Shown: piece by piece, positions 62,437-64,000 of the stretch | Numbering within the stretch: the stretch's first letter is position 1 | Layout: every line of letters begins with the position of its first letter | Assembly (NCBI GenBank): GCA_023439125.1 | Contig: JAEXOU010000008.1 | Location: forward strand, 62,001-126,000 | Direction: 5' to 3' | Source: Bacillota bacterium | GTDB lineage: Bacteria > Bacillota > Clostridia > Lachnospirales > Lachnospiraceae | DNA length: 64,000 nt | The notes under the pieces: model-generated | Seen by the model: the letters and a program-made list of their open reading frames with translations, nothing else | What the model was told of the DNA's origin: nothing | The model's database searches: none | Made by a program: the position numbers and the translations under genes

Positions 62437-64000
62437 GTCACTATCCTCCAAGTACAAGGTGCACCATCAACGGTTGCCACCTTCCCATCATTATCATACG
62501 TCATTGTTGTTGTGGCGATTGTTCCATCATCAAGTGTTTCTGTCAAAACTATTACCTGCCCATCTTCATTACAACCAAAAATATAATCCGTAACACCTTG
62601 GACGTTTTTAGCTTTAATATCAACAAGTCCACCATCTCCATCAACGCACTTAATATACCTGTTATTATCGTCGGAAGAAAATTGAAAGCCCTCTCGATAC
62701 CGCCAAGAGCCATCCACTAACTCACGAGTTCCCCAGTACATTAATCCGTCTCCATTTTGAATCTTGTTGGTATAATCAATAACTCCATCTGTCTCATTCC
62801 AACGCTTTTTCATGTCAAAGGTGAACTTGTCAAATACATCAGGATTACTTCCATCGACAACAGCCTGTAGTGATTTAGGGGCTATATGAGCGTGAGAACG
62901 CAATGACTGCATACTAACTGGTGAACCATTGGTTCTTATGTTAAGACCATTGTATTCTGAACCATCTAATGAACTACCGAATACGTGCGAACGGAAGTCA
63001 ATAACACCAGTTGCGTTATTACCACTTGCTGTTGTACTGATACCCTCATGACTAAAGTACAAAGCTTGCTGATCAGTTACGTCAGCTACTTTAATACGAC
63101 CATTTTGCAAAGACACATAAGCATAATGTTGCTCAGCTGGATTATCTAACCAAGCATAATTGTATTGGCCAGAGAATACAGATTCACCAGTTTCAAGGTT
63201 TATCTGTGAGCCTTCTCCAGTTCTCTCCCCTTCGCTGTCTAACCAGTTAGCAGACTTAACAATACCAGTCGTAATATTTGCACCATTGATAACTGTATTA
63301 CCCTCTGTCTCTAAATCTATAAATGTAGCATAGCCTGTTAGGTCTATCTTATCAGCTGATATTTGTATCTCCTCAGGACTAAGATTAATCTCTGCTATCA
63401 CATCATCCTTTGATACCTTTAAGTCGATACTGTCCGATAACTGACTTATGGATGTCTCTGTTTTATTCTCCAGGTCAGTAATTGTACTTGTCATTTCCTC
63501 AACCGTATTGACTATCTTATGTACTTTACTTTTAAGTGCCTTAATCTCTGTATTGGATGCTATAATATTGCTTGCATACTCACTACCCCTTGCCATGTAG
63601 TTATCAGATAGTGCCTGAATGCCTGTTAGTGTCCTTTGCATTACATATGTTGTCTTGTTATCAATCGTGATTAAGTCACCTGGCATAACGTAAGGTAAGC
63701 CGATTACATCAGCCTTACAAGGTGTGTAAGGACGGTTAAAGACATTAACGGATAGATTCTGAGCTATCGCATTCAGTTCGCTAGCGTTCTTGCCGTAACA
63801 AAGAAAGTTGCCCTGGATAATAAATGCATTTGTTCCAGAGCCATAAATCCCACCAATATCATCACCCTCTGATTTGATTTGTATTTTATCGATTGCCTTG
63901 ACAGTGTATTCCTCAAATTCAGCCGGACTTGTAAGCATTTCTGTTGTAATCGTCTCGACAGGTGATGTTGGTAATATAACATGTCGTAGCTTTCCATTAC
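62433..64000 (-). CDS. Phage minor tail / tail-fibre protein, 5' end outside the window
   Basis: The frame is open through the right edge; 522 codons are visible and the ATG at 63938 is internal. The first part resembles tail proteins of the endopeptidase type (PGDLITIDNKTTYVMQRTL). A coiled coil follows (ALKSKVHKIVNTVEEMTSTI), then DLTGYATFIDLETEG and GANITTGIV, common in siphovirus receptor-binding proteins, and a long beta-rich fibre part ending WRIVT. It should form the tail tip that touches the host. Confidence 0.8.
   Translation of the reverse strand, partial: NGKLRHVILPTSPVETITTEMLTSPAEFEEYTVKAIDKIQIKSEGDDIGGIYGSGTNAFIIQGNFLCYGKNASELNAIAQNLSVNVFNRPYTPCKADVIGLPYVMPGDLITIDNKTTYVMQRTLTGIQALSDNYMARGSEYASNIIASNTEIKALKSKVHKIVNTVEEMTSTITDLENKTETSISQLSDSIDLKVSKDDVIAEINLSPEEIQISADKIDLTGYATFIDLETEGNTVINGANITTGIVKSANWLDSEGERTGEGSQINLETGESVFSGQYNYAWLDNPAEQHYAYVSLQNGRIKVADVTDQQALYFSHEGISTTASGNNATGVIDFRSHVFGSSLDGSEYNGLNIRTNGSPVSMQSLRSHAHIAPKSLQAVVDGSNPDVFDKFTFDMKKRWNETDGVIDYTNKIQNGDGLMYWGTRELVDGSWRYREGFQFSSDDNNRYIKCVDGDGGLVDIKAKNVQGVTDYIFGCNEDGQVIVLTETLDDGTIATTTMTYDNDGKVATVDGAPCTWRIVT

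Larger units (their letters stand above)
58500..64000. mobile_element. Right end of a prophage (partial)
   Basis: From the truncated GH18 gene to the window edge the genes are of phage type: accessory genes on the plus strand, then on the minus strand endolysin, LLH-type holin, a small membrane protein, XhlA-like protein, and tail proteins. This order (tail, lysis, accessory genes, att) is the usual late end of a siphovirus-type prophage. Integrase and head genes would lie beyond 64000. Confidence 0.85.

Overview
The window reads as chromosome of a low-GC, spore-forming anaerobic Firmicute of the Lachnospiraceae type, close to Lachnoclostridium (Clostridium) phytofermentans. That placement is inferred from strong AGGAGG ribosome sites, AT-rich codon use, SLH and InlB-repeat surface proteins, rubredoxin-based oxygen protection, PTS genes and a SleL/YaaH-like spore hydrolase. 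No rRNA, tRNA or CRISPR array is visible.

Layout. 0-12 kb: a lone PTS IIC transporter, then a minus-strand block of PTS enzyme I, a chemoreceptor and a diguanylate cyclase; next an OPT transporter, the KtrBA potassium system and an unusual RsgA GTPase fused to an RNHCP zinc domain. 11.7-13.7 kb: a gene-poor stretch with a heptamer tandem repeat and a 263-bp nested palindrome, followed by rubredoxin and high-molecular-weight rubredoxin. 13.8-19.8 kb: a giant InlB-repeat surface protein, divergent from an orphan LytTR regulator that has a candidate box pair between them. 19.8-27.6 kb: a cystine-type symporter with a CoA-disulfide-reductase-like enzyme, then a tandem acyltransferase with a VanRS-like two-component system. 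27.6-34 kb: a decaying zone with two orphan immunity genes, a toxin tail fragment, a response-regulator remnant and a helicase gene broken in two. 34-45.4 kb: a DMT transporter, an SLH protein with three near-identical 89-residue repeats, a MerR regulator with its typical 19-bp-spacer promoter, a DUF2935 protein, and small metabolic genes (HAD, GNAT, FMN reductase, pirin). 45.5-52 kb: BlaI/BlaR1 plus four membrane-anchored proteins of unknown role; BlaI-type dyads lie at three promoters, which suggests one beta-lactam or cell-wall-stress regulon with no beta-lactamase in view. 52-57.3 kb: an XRE regulator with a large SF1 helicase (possible defence module), then an RlmD-type rRNA methyltransferase.

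57.6-64 kb: a LysM-GH18 spore hydrolase gene stops abruptly inside its catalytic domain, and prophage genes follow (accessory genes, endolysin, holins, tail proteins, running off the window). This looks like a prophage inserted into a sporulation gene, an arrangement that elsewhere (skin in sigK, SPbeta in spsM) allows the gene to be rebuilt by excision in the mother cell. It is the most interesting single observation here.
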